Shown here: piece after piece, positions 10,438 to 21,237 of the stretch
How the letters are laid out: every line of letters starts with the position of its first letter
Numbering within the stretch: position 1 is the first letter of the stretch
Origin: Tretioscincus oriximinensis
Taxonomy: Eukaryota; Chordata; Lepidosauria; Squamata; Gymnophthalmidae
Reading direction: 5' to 3'
Assembly (NCBI GenBank): GCA_022410635.1
Contig: JAJVDF010000027.1
Span: forward strand, 1,537,681 to 1,601,680
DNA length: 64,000 nucleotides
Translations under genes and position numbers: made by a program
Notes under the pieces: generated by a model
What the model saw: only the letters and a program-made list of their open reading frames with translations
Databases searched by the model: none
What the model was told of the DNA's origin: nothing

Positions 10438-10755
10438 AGAGAAGAAGAAGAAGAACTTGGTTCTTATACCCCGCTTTTCTCACCTTCCAAAGGGACTCAA
10501 AGCGGCTTACAAGGGTATATTTTGCCCCGAAGGCTCACATTCTGTCTTCCCCACCAGGCTCTGGTGGTTCCCATGTATCTACTTGCAGTCAGTTGCAATT
10601 TCTTGCAGTTCCTGCTTTCGAATAGCTGGGTTGGCTAGAGCTACAGGCTAGTGGAAGAGGCTCACCCCTCCCCATGTCTGACACGGGGCTTCGAAACCCC
10701 GATCTCCCAGGCGAGAGACGGATTCCTAAGCGACTGAGCTATCCGTGCCTATCAG
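10438..10755 (-). mobile_element. tRNA-Lys-headed SINE (minus copy, near full length)
   Basis: On the minus strand the 5' head reads gcacggatagctcagtcgc…, matching the start of vertebrate tRNA-Lys (GCCCGGATAGCTCAGTCGG). The A box tagctcagtcg is at 10731-10741 and the B box ggggtttcgaagcccc at 10685-10700. The body has caacccagctattcgaaag. The 3' tail is ccgctttgagtccctttgg…agcggggtataagaac, then (CTT)n. Not a functional tRNA: the anticodon arm is altered and a 3' extension follows. Confidence 0.85.
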
Positions 10756-10992
10756 AAGAGGACTATGGTAAAAAGGAATCGTCGTTCTGCCGACTCAAGG
10801 GCTCAGGGATTGCTCGAAGAAGCATTCGTTGTGTTGAATTCGCATAAACACGCAGTTCAGCTACAAACACATGCCGGAGCCATAAATGAAACAGAAAAAG
10901 ATGAATTATGGGCAAGAAACTCAGATGAATTTTGTTATTCCAAATGCATGTTTAAACCTATTTCTTGCCCATAATTCATGTCCTCTTCTGAT
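10751..10992. repeat. Interrupted palindrome (13 + 19 bp arms)
   Basis: Outer arms atcagaagaggac (10751-10763) and gtcctcttctgat (10980-10992). Inner arms atgaattatgggcaagaaa (10901-10919) and tttcttgcccataattcat (10961-10979). All are perfect complements. On the right the two arms abut; on the left they are separated by 137 bp (10764-10900). Confidence 0.9.
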
Positions 10993-11059
10993 AGTCATAA
11001 TTTGTGATCTTGCTGCCACCTAGTGGTAGGTGCCTGGGGAAAGATTTCTAGAGTAAATT

Positions 11060-11227
11060 GTCCCCACTGAGCCTTCTTCTTGGCTCTATCTCAGAATAGG
11101 AATGTGCCATCTACATGCTAGTGTAGGCTATGGCAGGCCCCGAATGGGGCCTGCCACAGCCTACACTGGCATGTGGATGACCAAGCTCTGTACTGAGATA
11201 TAACCCAGAATAAGGCTCAGTGGGGAC
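11060..11227. mobile_element. 168-bp palindromic MITE (copy 1)
   Basis: Ends gtccccactgagcctt and aaggctcagtggggac are inverted. The centre tggcaggcccc/gaat/ggggcctgcca (11131-11156) is a near-perfect palindrome with further arm pairing outside it. A copy of the same length lies at 37705-37872 and half a copy at 60281-60357. No target duplication was identified, so the superfamily is unassigned. Confidence 0.8.
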
Positions 11228-11586
11228 AGGGCCTATCAAGTAAACGGTTTTGGCTGTTATCTACTGATGAGCTATTTCAAAACCTGGAAAATCCCAAGAT
11301 TGGGAAAATGTCTGAAAACCCAGTGAACCTCGTAGAGAGAACTGGTTTTAATGTGGGCTAATTGTATAGTATAAGGACATCTGACTGCATTCTATGTTTA
11401 GCAAGAGGAGAAAGTTAAGCTTCTCCAGTAGGTTTGCACACCTAGTATATGCTTAGACAGGGATTTTTTAATTATCTTTTTTAATGCATCCCTTCATCTA
11501 TTTTTTTTTGTTATGAATACTTTTTGAATCATTATTCAAATTTAATTCCTTATGTAAAATAAAAAAAATTGTTCACATCACTTTCC

Positions 11587-11628
11587 CTTTTTCTTTCTTT
11601 CTTTCTTTCTTTCTTTCTCTCTTTTGGC
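11587..11628. repeat. (TTTC)n microsatellite
   Basis: About nine CTTT units in a pyrimidine-rich run. Confidence 0.9.
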
Positions 11629-11701
11629 ATCTTCTTGAGATAGCACTTCCAAATTGCAGAGCTTTTTTTCTCCATCTGTTCCATACAACCAATTCTATAA
11701 G

Positions 11702-12493
11702 TAGGCTGACTAGATGACCCCTGTTTTGGGGGGTGAAAACGTGAACATAAGAACATAAGAAGGTCCATGTTGGATCAGGCCACAGCTCATCAAGTCCAGC
11801 ATTCTGTGTCACACAGAGACCCACCAGATGCACCTTGGCAGTCTGAACAGAGGAAAGCAAAATATGTACCTGTTCATGACTCCCTGTAAATGGTATCTCA
11901 GGAGTCCTGCCTGTTGCTCCATCCCGGAGGCAACATCCAGACATCCATCCTAGTATCCATTTATACCCTTGGTGTCCATAAACCTTTCTAGTCCTGTCTT
12001 GAAATTATCCAAGCTGGTAGCTACCACCATCTCTTCAGGAAGTAAATTCCACCGGCTGATGAACCTCTGGGTGAAAAAATACTTTCCTTTGTCTGTTCTC
12101 ACTTTTCTTACCAACAGTTTTAAGGAGTGCCCTCTGGTCCTAGTGTTGTGTGATAGAGAAAACATTTTTTCTTTATTCACCCTGTCCATCCCATGCGTGA
12201 TTTTGTACACTTCAATCAGATCACCTCTCAAACGTCGCCTTTCAAGGCTGAAGAGGCCCAGACGTTGTAGCCTGACTTCGTAAGGGAGGTGCTCCAGACC
12301 CTTGATCATTTTGTTGCCCTTTTCTGCACCTTCTTCATGTGGTTTTGGGATGCCTCATGTTTTTTTGCTGAGGAAGATTTTTTTTCAAAAAAACATTTTC
12401 CCCCAATTTTTGTTCCCTCAGCAAAAACTGGGAGGCACACCAAAACCGGGTTTTCACCCCCCGTCCCCCAAAAGGGGTCATATGGTCAGCCTA
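11702..12493. mobile_element. TA-flanked palindromic MITE, copy 1, split by CR1
   Basis: Left part: TA + ggctgactagatgacccct… up to about 11743. Right part: gttttgggatgcc… to ggtcagcc + TA at 12493. Between them is an antisense CR1. Joining the flanks matches the uninterrupted copy at 35.5 kb. The element encodes nothing. Confidence 0.88.
11744..12338 (-). mobile_element. CR1 LINE nested in the MITE
   Basis: On the minus strand it encodes the CR1 ORF2 C-terminus (frame 11950-12309: …MFSLSHNTRTRGHSLKL…, …FISRWNLLPEEMV…, ending …TKGINGY), followed by the 3' UTR and the ttatgttcttatgtt tail at 11744. It is 5'-truncated within the RT thumb. The MITE flanks ('acgtg' left, 'atgtg' right) may be a short target duplication. 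Confidence 0.88.
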
Positions 12494-14790
12494 ATTTGGT
12501 GCCTTGTAGAATACAATAAGAAGTTGGTTAATCTTTCTTTAGTGTCGTTCTTGAGAGGACATACAACAAGAAAATCGCAGCAGCTAAGCAGTCCATTCAG
12601 AAATATCCTTAACCAGTTAGAAAAAAATAAATCCTTTTAGGTTCTGCACTTACATATGCATGTGCTGCAAGCACAAAAATAGCATCCACAGGTTGCCATT
12701 ACTATCTCCATAGCTGCTGATTATTATTAAATTAGTATCAAACTTTTATTATTTACGTAATACAAAAGTTATCTAATAGAAAAAATATTTTCAAAGAGAA
12801 AACAGCATAATCTATATTCACAATACATTGTAAAATTACATTTAGTACAAATAAAATTAGCTTGAATGTCCAGCTTGCAATTGTTATTATTTGTTATTAT
12901 CCTTAACTTTATTATTATCCTAATCTATTTATTTACAGTTTTATACTACCTTATTCCCAAAGGTCTCAGGGCAGTTAACAATAACATAATCAGTTATATC
13001 ATATTGTCTTCAAACAATAATTTAGCTTGTAGTTTTAAATATCTTTTTTTTCTACATAGTTACTGGAACCAGATTTTAATATAAAGAGAAATATTATTGT
13101 CTAAGATATACTAATTGAGAGAAGTACCACTGGAAGTGCACATTGTTACAGTCGTTGCTATGGTGAAATCAAGCCCCTGGATTGGACAGATGGCTGTCAC
13201 GCCAGCTGTGTCTTCCCCCACATGTGACCAAAAAGGGAGCTAGGCTGGAAGTCACATGACTCAAAATGGCCACCACTAGAAGTCACGTGGCAAAAAAGGG
13301 GCATGGCTGGTCAGGAATTTCTCCCCCTTGGCACAATTTTCCAGGGTGGTGGTGGAAATTTCCAATCGTTGGGAGCACATAGAGACCTTCAGGTGTGCCA
13401 AGTAATCAAGATCCAAGCTTGGACCTGGTCCAGAAATCCCCTGAACATTTCTCCAGGGGCAGGGGGGAAGGAAAGGAAGAGAATATTCACAATGCAAACG
13501 CAAATGTCCTGTTTCCGATACATGCTTTTAATCTATCTTAATTCCTGTAGAATTGGACTAAAGATGACACGTACAACCCCCTGCTTTAGACCTGTTCTTC
13601 AGAACAAGATGGATTAAAACTATGCAGGTAAATAAACCTCTAGCTGCCTCCTTATTAATAATTTTTACCACTATGGTACTTACATCAGGGTGAATTTGCC
13701 CCATGAGTTCATGAAGGTTCAGCAATCTACTTGCTAAAAAGGCCAGTGGTCCCAGTTTTTCCAGCCACCACTTTTTGTCCAATTTCATAGCGGAAGTCTC
13801 TAAACAGCTTTCGAAGGGCATTCAGTAATGTGAACATGATAAATCTCATGAGATGTAAATGTTCATTGACTCTCAGCTTGCAGAGAATGCTGAGAACTGT
13901 AGTAAGGCATATGCAGCAGTGACTTATGGGGCAAGTCATGTGGTGAGAACACAAGGAAATTTAATGGGAATACAGGAAACAGTGTTGAAAATTGAAAGTG
14001 AGTGGGGAAGCAATCACCAATAGTTTTTCCTGGATTTAGAGAAAATTCCAGAAAAAAATAGAATATTGGGAGGGGGACTATTTCAGGATTTCCAGCATAT
14101 TACTTGTGATACATGGAAAGGATCTTGTTTATATCCTGGGTTGTTTCTTACTCTTTGGAAACTGTCAATAAGTATATCAATAAATATTTGTTCCTAAATC
14201 TAAAGTTTCCCAACATTTCACTAAACCTGTTTATCCTATCTGGCTCTTCATTTTAGCATCTGTAAATGATGCTAAGCTTCCTCATTAGATCTTTCTTTGA
14301 AATGTTGATAGCATCTCAATAGTTTCAGACACTGTCTGAGATCTTCCAATTACTGGCCACACTAGAGTGAATTACGGTCATTTAGCACAGGGCACAAAGC
14401 CAAGAAAGTTGTCAGATTTCTTAATAATGATACTGGAAAATGAAATTGATGATTAATGGTTATGAAAATTCATTTGGTGTCAGTAAAGCAAATCACTGCC
14501 ACCTTCTTCTTGAACTGAAAGCCTAGAATGTCAGGTCAGGCATTTAATAAATCAAACAGGGTGGAAAGATGGGTCTTACTGTGCTGCTTAGGATACATTA
14601 GTAAGTATTGCACAAAATCTAGAGCTTTGGAATGAGTTAAAAGGTGTGTCTAAAGGCTGAAGAAGGCTGCACAGAAAGGGCAAAGGATGTAGTGACTACG
14701 TAACAATACACCCATCGGGTTCATAGCCCAGCTTTCAAATTCAAAAGTTCTCCTGGAAGCAATTATTTTGCAGAACTGGGTCCTCACTTC
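12494..14790. other. Mostly unassigned sequence
   Basis: AT-rich. Holds a reverse SINE/LINE tail relic at 12925-12980 (tttatactaccttattccc…ggtctcagggc). At 13548-13625 is one of the better copies of the gaattggactaaa…gttcttcaga dispersed repeat. No credible coding region. Confidence 0.45.
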
Positions 14791-15054
14791 TTTATTGTTT
14801 ATTTGTTTATTTGTACTTATATCCTGCTCTATACCCAAAGGTCTCAGGATGGCCAACCAAAGGGTGGTGCACCTAGCTTTTGTTGCTTTCTCCACAACAG
14901 ACACCTTGTGAAGTAGGTGGGGCTGAGAGAGTTCTAAAGAACTATGATTGGCCAAGGTCACCCAGCTGGCTTTCATGAGGAGTGGGGAATCAAACTGGGA
15001 GACTACTAGAAGCGAGTCCAACGCATTAACCACTACACCAAACTGGCTCTCACT
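14791..15054 (-). mobile_element. MIR-like SINE, near full length, minus
   Basis: Reading the minus strand: gagagccagtttggtgtagt head, tagtctcccagtttgattcc (B-box region), tgggtgaccttggccaatca core, cccacctacttcacaaggtg, then ctgagacctttgggtataga and the (AAATA)n tail at 14791. Head, core and tail are all present. Confidence 0.88.
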
Positions 15055-15556
15055 TACATCATTGCCTTGTGGAAGGATGATGAAGATTACTGGGAGGCCC
15101 GGTAGAATGAGAGTCCCACTTTTAGCATAACTTCCTGGGCAGAAATATTGTAGCCAGGGAGCTTTTGTTCCCTAGCTCTGGAGTTGGTAAAGGCTGGAGG
15201 CATGAGTATGTGGATGCTGTATCTCCTAGCTGAAAAGCCTGAAAGTGTCTTTTCCCACCATCCTGTCCTATCACCCCCATGTCCAAGAATATATGGAAAA
15301 GATTGCACCTCCTTACTTCAGTGTGGTGATACACAACCACAACCCAGATTTTGCCTTCTGATTTCACTGAGGAGCGATATTGGCACAGTGATGAGGCAAG
15401 ACAGATATGATGGGAGAATAAGGATTAGCTGTTAAAAAGGAAGAACGTATCAATAAATAGTGGGAGCAAGGGAGAGCTCAACCAATTTCCTGCTGTTGCT
15501 TCTGCTATCAGCAGTTTACATTTCCCATTCTGGAGCAGAAGCTTCTCCCTTCCCAA

Positions 15557-15757
15557 AGGTATAAATGGATACTAGGATGGATGTCTGGATGTTGCCTCTG
15601 GGATGGAACAACAGGCAGGACTCCTGAAATACCATATTTTGCTTTCCTCTGTTCGGACTGCCCAGGTGCATCTGGTGGGCCTCTGTGTGACACAGAATGC
15701 TGGACTTGATGGGCTGTGGCCTGATCCAGTATGGCTCTTCTTATGTTCTTATGTTCC
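15557..15757 (+). mobile_element. CR1 3' end
   Basis: Begins with the last ORF2 codons (ggtataaatggatactag) and continues through the standard 3' UTR to ttcttatgttcttatgttc. A small internal deletion follows 'gaaataccat'. 5'-truncated almost at the stop codon. Confidence 0.85.
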
Positions 15758-15799
15758 CTACTCACAGATACTGTTGTTTTAATGTGTTAATCTGCTTTC

Positions 15800-15902
15800 A
15801 ATATGTTGACTTTTTTTAATGCTAACTACCCTGAGACCATTGGATATAGGGTGGTATAGAAATTCAAATAAATAAGTAAACAAACAAACAAATAAATAAA
15901 CG
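15800..15902 (+). mobile_element. LINE/SINE stem-loop tail fragment
   Basis: taccctgagaccattggata…gggtggtatagaaattc then (AAATA)n/(AAAC)n. Headless copy of the tail shared by the SINEs. Confidence 0.6.
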
Positions 15903-16814
15903 TAAAACCTTTCTAGGGGGGGGTACTTGTGGCTTTTCCAGAAGACTCAGATTGGATAGCCTCAGACTGGATAGCTCACTGTCCAATAGGAGCACTCAGC
16001 AAACCATCACCAGAGTTCACTTAACATGAATTGCGCTAAGCTACAATTGTGATGTCTTTCTGAATGAACTGTGGCATGATGGAACTGTTTCCCATTTGAA
16101 TTAAATGAGAAACGGGTGTGNCTAATACAGAACCTCACAGCTTTCACACCCACATTTTCCCCTGGTAGGAACACAGCCTATGTAACATTGGGTCAGTGTG
16201 ACAACTTTGGTCTGCTGCTAGTTTTCTCTGTCATTCTTGTTTGTAAACTGCACATAGAACTTTCTGAAATATATATAAATAAAATATAGAAGAGGAGTTA
16301 TGTAGTTTAATTACTTAACGATCCTTTAAAACTTCAGTAATGTGATTTGGCTTCAGGACATCCCTATTCTGGTCCATGGGGATGTGCTCTGCAGCATAGC
16401 TGATACATTGACAGAGTGATTCTTACCAATGCATTATCATTGACATATTGACAATATGATTCACTTTCCCCCTGCAACATTGATTAACACTGGGAAACTC
16501 TGTTTCCATGTTTCTCTTAGTCCATGTACAACATGGGCCTTAATTATATCATAAAAATGGCAGGTTCCTGATGGCCCTCTTCATGCCAGTTGCTGACTTG
16601 AGCAATTGGAGTGAGCCACATGGCATTTTGAGAACACAGGCATACTATATAATCACAAATAGTGCTGAGGAAGGGGGTTAGACAAATGCCCAAACTAGCA
16701 CAAAGAAGAAAACTCTGAAGAAGCAGTCTATGGACGTTTATGGTGCCTACCTGTTTCTTGTTAATCTCCGAGGTGCTTTGAGAACCCTTGTTAGATTTTC
16801 TGTTTAGACCGTCA
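15903..16814. other. Unassigned sequence
   Basis: No gene or recognised repeat. One N at 16121. Confidence 0.35.
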
Positions 16815-16822
16815 GGCATAAT

Positions 16823-17242
16823 TAGGGTTGCCATACGTCCCGGTAAACCGGGACATTCGCGGTTTTAGGGACAATTTTATTGTCCCGGCTGGATTTTTAA
16901 AAAGAGTGTTAAAATCCCGGGTTGCTGCTAACCCCCCCCGCCCCCGCTACCCCCTCCGCTCTTACCCCCCCACCGCTGCCACCGCTACCCCCCCGCTGCT
17001 ACCCTCCTGCCGCCGGCGCTACCCCCCCCACACCGCAGCTGCGCGCGTGCGCATGGACGCTTGTGAGACAGACAGGAAAGACGTTCTGCCTGTCTTGCTA
17101 CACGCGTCCGTATGCGCATGCGCGCGTGCACGCACACGTGCGTAAGCACGCGCGTGCACGCACACGTCCGTATGCACACGCGCGCGTGCACGCACTCCCC
17201 ACCCCCGTCCCGGTTTTGGGTTGCCATAATATGGCAACCCTA
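16823..17242. mobile_element. hAT-like MITE with GC-rich core, 420 bp
   Basis: Ends tagggttgccata and tatggcaaccct are inverted. Flanks ggcataat (16815-16822) and cgcataat (17243-17250) agree in 7 of 8 positions, consistent with a hAT 8-bp duplication. The left arm has cccggtaaaccgggac, mirrored by gtcccggttttggg. The core is extremely C- and CpG-rich. Frames through it (up to 131 codons) are compositional artefacts. Confidence 0.82.
17097..17196. repeat. Alternating purine-pyrimidine (Z-DNA-prone) tract
   Basis: Long CG/CA/TG alternation (e.g. tatgcgcatgcgcgcgtgca) with repeated gcgcgtgcacgcacacgt modules. Contains an NRF1-like tgcgcatgcgcg at 17113-17124. Confidence 0.75.
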
Positions 17243-17250
17243 CGCATAAT

Positions 17251-18169
17251 GCATCAATTCTAAATTGGTCTTGACTGTATTCTGTGTTGGTCAGAGAAAA
17301 GTCTGATTGGGTTGTATTCACTATTGTTGATCTCTTGTGTATCATAGAATTTTGCTTTTGTTTGGATGACAGCTCTTGACAATCTCTTTCTGGTTCAAAA
17401 ATCTGACCAACCATCTGGATGAGATTCTATATAAAATCCTTGAGAATGCTTAATAAAGTCTAGTTTTTTTGAAATAAAAATTGTCGTGTTTATAAGATAT
17501 TTAATCAATGTTATGTTTACAAGGAGGCCCAGGCAGAGCCTCTGGTGAAATGTAAGCATGGCTTGAATTATTACTAACCTTTGAAGCTAACATGTAGTCA
17601 GTGATAATATATCCAGCAGTACAATTCACGAGTAATTTGTTTGGAGGTGCATTATTACACATGTTAGCTTTTCTTCCCTCTTTAATAAAGTAAAGATACT
17701 CTTCAGTAATTATCAATTCCTTATAACTACATTCCATTCCTATGTCCATTCCCCTATAATTTTCTTGACAGCTGAATAAAAGTGGTTTGCTATTTCTCTC
17801 ATATGCTAAAGTTAACAACCCTAATTAACCCAATGACATATGTCTCATTATATTATTCCAGAAACAATTGTAATTCAGAAGCTAGAAATGATAGTTATGT
17901 AACAGATGAATCTGCTGCCCTCTTATTGGCAGTTTAGGTAGAGAAAGGCATGACAAAGTTTTAAAACAAAGCAAACATTGAGCTTGTCTGCGTTCAAAGG
18001 CCATGTTCTGGATCACTGGGCTGCTGGCTCACATTGCTTGTGGTGATCTGAAACACTATTGCCTGCATGATGGTACTGGTTCAATCCAGACTGTACACTG
18101 GTCCTGAAGCTTTCATAAGTTTTGCAACTGACCTCCAAGGGCTCCAAAGGGATAGAAACAAATATTGAA
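17251..18169. other. Unassigned AT-rich sequence
   Basis: No recognised repeat or coding signal. Confidence 0.35.
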
Positions 18170-18383
18170 AACCAGCCTGGTCTTGTGATTAGAGTGTCCG
18201 ACTCTTATCTTCTGGTTTGATTCTGCAGTCCTTTATGCAAGCTGCTGGGTGATTTTGGGCTAGTGAGCCCCATCTACTTCATAAGATGTCTGTTGTGAAG
18301 AGAAGAACAGAAAATTATATAAGCTGCTTTAAGTCCCTTTGGGGTGAGAAAAGTGGGGTTTAAAAACCAACTCTTCTTCTTGA
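18170..18383 (+). mobile_element. Old MIR-like SINE with alternative tail
   Basis: Head cttgtgattagagtgtccga, decayed core gggtgattttgggctagtga, catctacttcataagatgtc. It then carries the tail typical of the tRNA-Lys SINE: gctttaagtccctttggggt…aaaaaccaactcttcttctt. Same chimera as at 32.04-32.30 kb. Confidence 0.7.
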
Positions 18384-19829
18384 AGCCCCTTAGGCATTTT
18401 GGTATGTTGTTGAAATGCGTGTCCAGTATTCTGGAAAAAGGAGGAATATCTTCTGTATCCCTGTATGTTCTGGATGTGGTACTGTTGGTCTGCCAGTAAA
18501 GTTGTTTAAACAGGTTTATCAGTGATTCAGATCAAGGTCCTTTTGGTTTGGATTACAATCCATTATTTGTAAATCAGCAGTGGGCATGGCCTATCTTGAA
18601 CTGTTCTGAAAGTTGGGTTGAAAAATAAATGCTGAAGACTCCATTGTAATTTGGATGTAAAATGTAGTCCTTGCTGTATCCAATTCTTAATTTCTTTTTT
18701 CCTTTATTCATTTGTGAACTAGATTTCCTGCATTCCCAGTAGAAAACTGACGAGGAATTAAAAGATCCTTGTTTATTTTCTGCACTACGTAAAAGTTACC
18801 TTGAAGAGATCATTGTATGAAAAGACAAAATAAACAAATGGGGATGAAATGTGGCCTGTTTAAACAATTGCAGCATTAATGGTTTTCCTTTCCCCCCATC
18901 TCATGCAGAAGGAAGAATGATAGCTTTATGGAACGATGGAGATGAACGACTAGATAAAAGTTTGAGATGCTAGACTTAAGCTCACTACTTCATAGCATAC
19001 TTTTTGCTTCTTCATAGAAGATTTATTTCAGAGAAGATATATATAGAAGATTTATATCAGGTTCAGTGGAGCAACCTATGGGTTCAGTGAGGACTTTCCC
19101 TGGTGTTGCATTGCTTCTGACTCTTACCTTTTTTAACATGAAGTAAAAGAGTGGTCTCTTCAAGTTAGTAGTTAAAATTAAAGAAGGAAATATTTCCAGT
19201 TCTGCAGGATTTTCAAGGGTTGGACCGGAGTCTGAAAAGAAAGCTGACCAACCAGTGGAAGGGTTCCAAAATTTCAAATGGGCACCATTTTGGGTACCCA
19301 AAGTTGAATGTTACTGGCTAGGAATGTGCATGACCTAAAATTTAAATCAGATTACTCTTGGTAAGACTTGTTTTAAAGCTTTCTTTTTCAAACAACAAGT
19401 GATTCAATCCTCGTGAGAACTACTTATGAACCAACTTAGTTTGCTGTGGATGGGCTATCCCTTGGTTTCAAATCAGTTCAAACTGGATTTTTAAACAACA
19501 GAGTATGGTTCAGTTCACATGCAGACCATATAAACACCCCAATTCATTGCAAACTGTGAATGAACTGAACCAGTTGAGCACATCGCTCTCACTGACCTGA
19601 ATGCTGGAAAGATTGTATTAGAAAATCAGAGAATATATTAGAAGGCAATGCTGCAAATGTTATTCATTAAATGGGATTGTAGTGAACTATCAGAATTCAA
19701 AGGACTCGAGAAGACTGGGGAAAAAGGGGCCAAGGGAAGATTCCCACAAGTCAACTGTGTGAGTTGTGGTCTAAACTTTAGGATGGAATCAGGTTGGTGA
19801 AACCTGTATATAGTAGTCTTTCCATATCA
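18384..19829. other. Unassigned sequence
   Basis: No gene or recognised repeat end. Frames here are short and domain-free. Confidence 0.35.
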
Positions 19830-19831
19830 TA

Positions 19832-20090
19832 CAGGGAAAAAAGAAAAAATAGGCATGGGGTTTTTCATTGGAGTATACATAACATCTATTCAAAAATGTA
19901 TACACACTTTGAACTTCCATACTGTTCTACAAAGTTAAATTTCAGGATTTCCTGCTCTATGAGGCTAAAGTCAATTTTTTTCACCAAGTGGCAGCATAAT
20001 CGAATAGTAATTTAACTTTGTAGAACAGTAGAACAGTAAATAAATTTTCTATGGAAGTTCAAAGTGTGTATACATTTTTTAAGCACCCTG
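19832..20090. mobile_element. Mariner-like MITE with perfect internal arms
   Basis: TA (19830-19831) + caggg… at the left and …caccctg + TA (20091-20092) at the right. Inside, a perfect 29-bp inverted repeat occupies 19892-19920 and 20051-20079 (aatgtatacacactttgaac on the left). A second perfect 20-bp pair is actgttctacaaagttaaat (19921-19940) and its complement (20010-20029). Left-end spacing differs from the right by an extra ~40 bp. The termini resemble mariner MITEs. Confidence 0.78.
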
Positions 20091-20345
20091 TATTTACTAT
20101 ATTATCTCATTCTTTGGGAAGTTCTGGCCATTAATCACAAAACTTGAAGCTAATAAAGCTATTCTTCCCTTGTCATCCTCGACCTCCCCACCCAATTGTT
20201 TCCCTTATTCCAAATAAGGTAATACAGCAATTCAAGATGATCCATATTATTATTCTGCTGATAGTTTTGACATTTTCCCTCTCTATTATTCAGGGTTTTC
20301 CCCAACCATTATTCAGTGGTTTCAACCAACACCACTAAGAGTTGG

Positions 20346-20368
20346 GGGGACAGACAGACAGACAGACA

Positions 20369-20407
<39 letters not shown>
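20346..20407. repeat. (GACA)n followed by (CA)n microsatellite
   Basis: About five gaca units run directly into ~18 CA units. The CVCVC peptide on the minus strand is its shadow. Confidence 0.95.
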
Positions 20408-20409
<2 letters not shown>

Positions 20410-20423
20410 ACCATTGGAAGATA

Positions 20424-20524
20424 GGCTGACCAGATAACCAGAAAAAAAATTCCTCAGCAAAAAACGGGAGGCACCCCAAAACTGGGTTTTCACCCCACCC
20501 CAAAAGGGGTCATCTGGTCAGCCT
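20424..20524. mobile_element. TA-flanked palindromic MITE, copy 2 (deleted)
   Basis: Starts TA-ggctgaccagat and ends ggggtcatctggtcagcc. Most of the left arm is missing: the sequence jumps from ~17 bases of terminus to the central A-rich part. The right flank is TC rather than TA. Confidence 0.82.
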
Positions 20525-21055
20525 CTGGATGATGTTTCATCATTCCAGAATGAGAAAGCTGTTACGCTAAAAACAATTGCCTTTCCCCATCGCATAAAAA
20601 GGGGATCTTGTTGCACAGAACTTTTGTTCCATTGTAGGTCAAGAACATGTAGTTAAGAAAGCTTTATTATAATAACATTGGTACATTCCCAAGAAATGAA
20701 GTGTAACAGTTACGTATCTTCAAAAGAGTGTAATCTAGATGCCAAAACAACATTTTAGTTCCAATGATCTTTGGGAAGAAGAAATTTGCTTAGGAACAGT
20801 TAGACCTTTGTGCTATGCTGTGTACTCTCATCTGATGCGTACATGTCTAACATCAGAATGATAATGTGCATCATAGCATCTTCTCCTCAAAGATGCAAAA
20901 GAAAAACAATTAGTTCATCTTACAAATAGAGTTTAGACAAATATACAGCCTGTTCTTATTCTAAGCAGTTGCTTTTATCAAATGACAGCACCTGTGTGTG
21001 TGTGTATACTTCCAAAGCAAAGAATAAAATATATGCTGATTTCATAAACAAACCA
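20525..21055. other. Unassigned sequence
   Basis: No gene recognised; short (TG)n at 20996-21005. Confidence 0.35.
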
Positions 21056-21237
21056 GATGGAGCAACAGGCAGTATTTCTGAAATGCCATTTGCAGGGTAT
21101 TAAGAACAGGTGAAGATATTGCCTTCTTCTGTTTCAGACTGCCCAGGTGCAATTGGTGGGCCACTGTGTGAGACAGAATGCTGGACTTGTTGGGCCCTGG
21201 CCCCATTCAACAGGGCTCCTCTTATGTACTTATGTTC
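21056..21237 (+). mobile_element. Diverged CR1 3' end
   Basis: gatggagcaacaggcagtat…, cagactgcccaggtgcaatt, gacagaatgctggacttgtt and the tail cttatgtacttatgttc match the CR1 3' UTR with many substitutions. ORF2 coding part absent. Confidence 0.8.

Noticed and set aside
10685..10755. A functional tRNA-Lys gene
   Set aside because: A and B boxes are present, but the anticodon arm does not fold properly, a SINE body and tail follow, and two further copies share the same non-tRNA body.
10901..10979. MicroRNA precursor
   Set aside because: The 19-bp perfect stem has a 41-base loop and belongs to a larger inverted repeat. The geometry is wrong for a typical precursor.
16828..17414. Arginine/alanine/proline-rich frames of 80-131 codons
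   Set aside because: They are products of the CpG-rich core of a hAT MITE.
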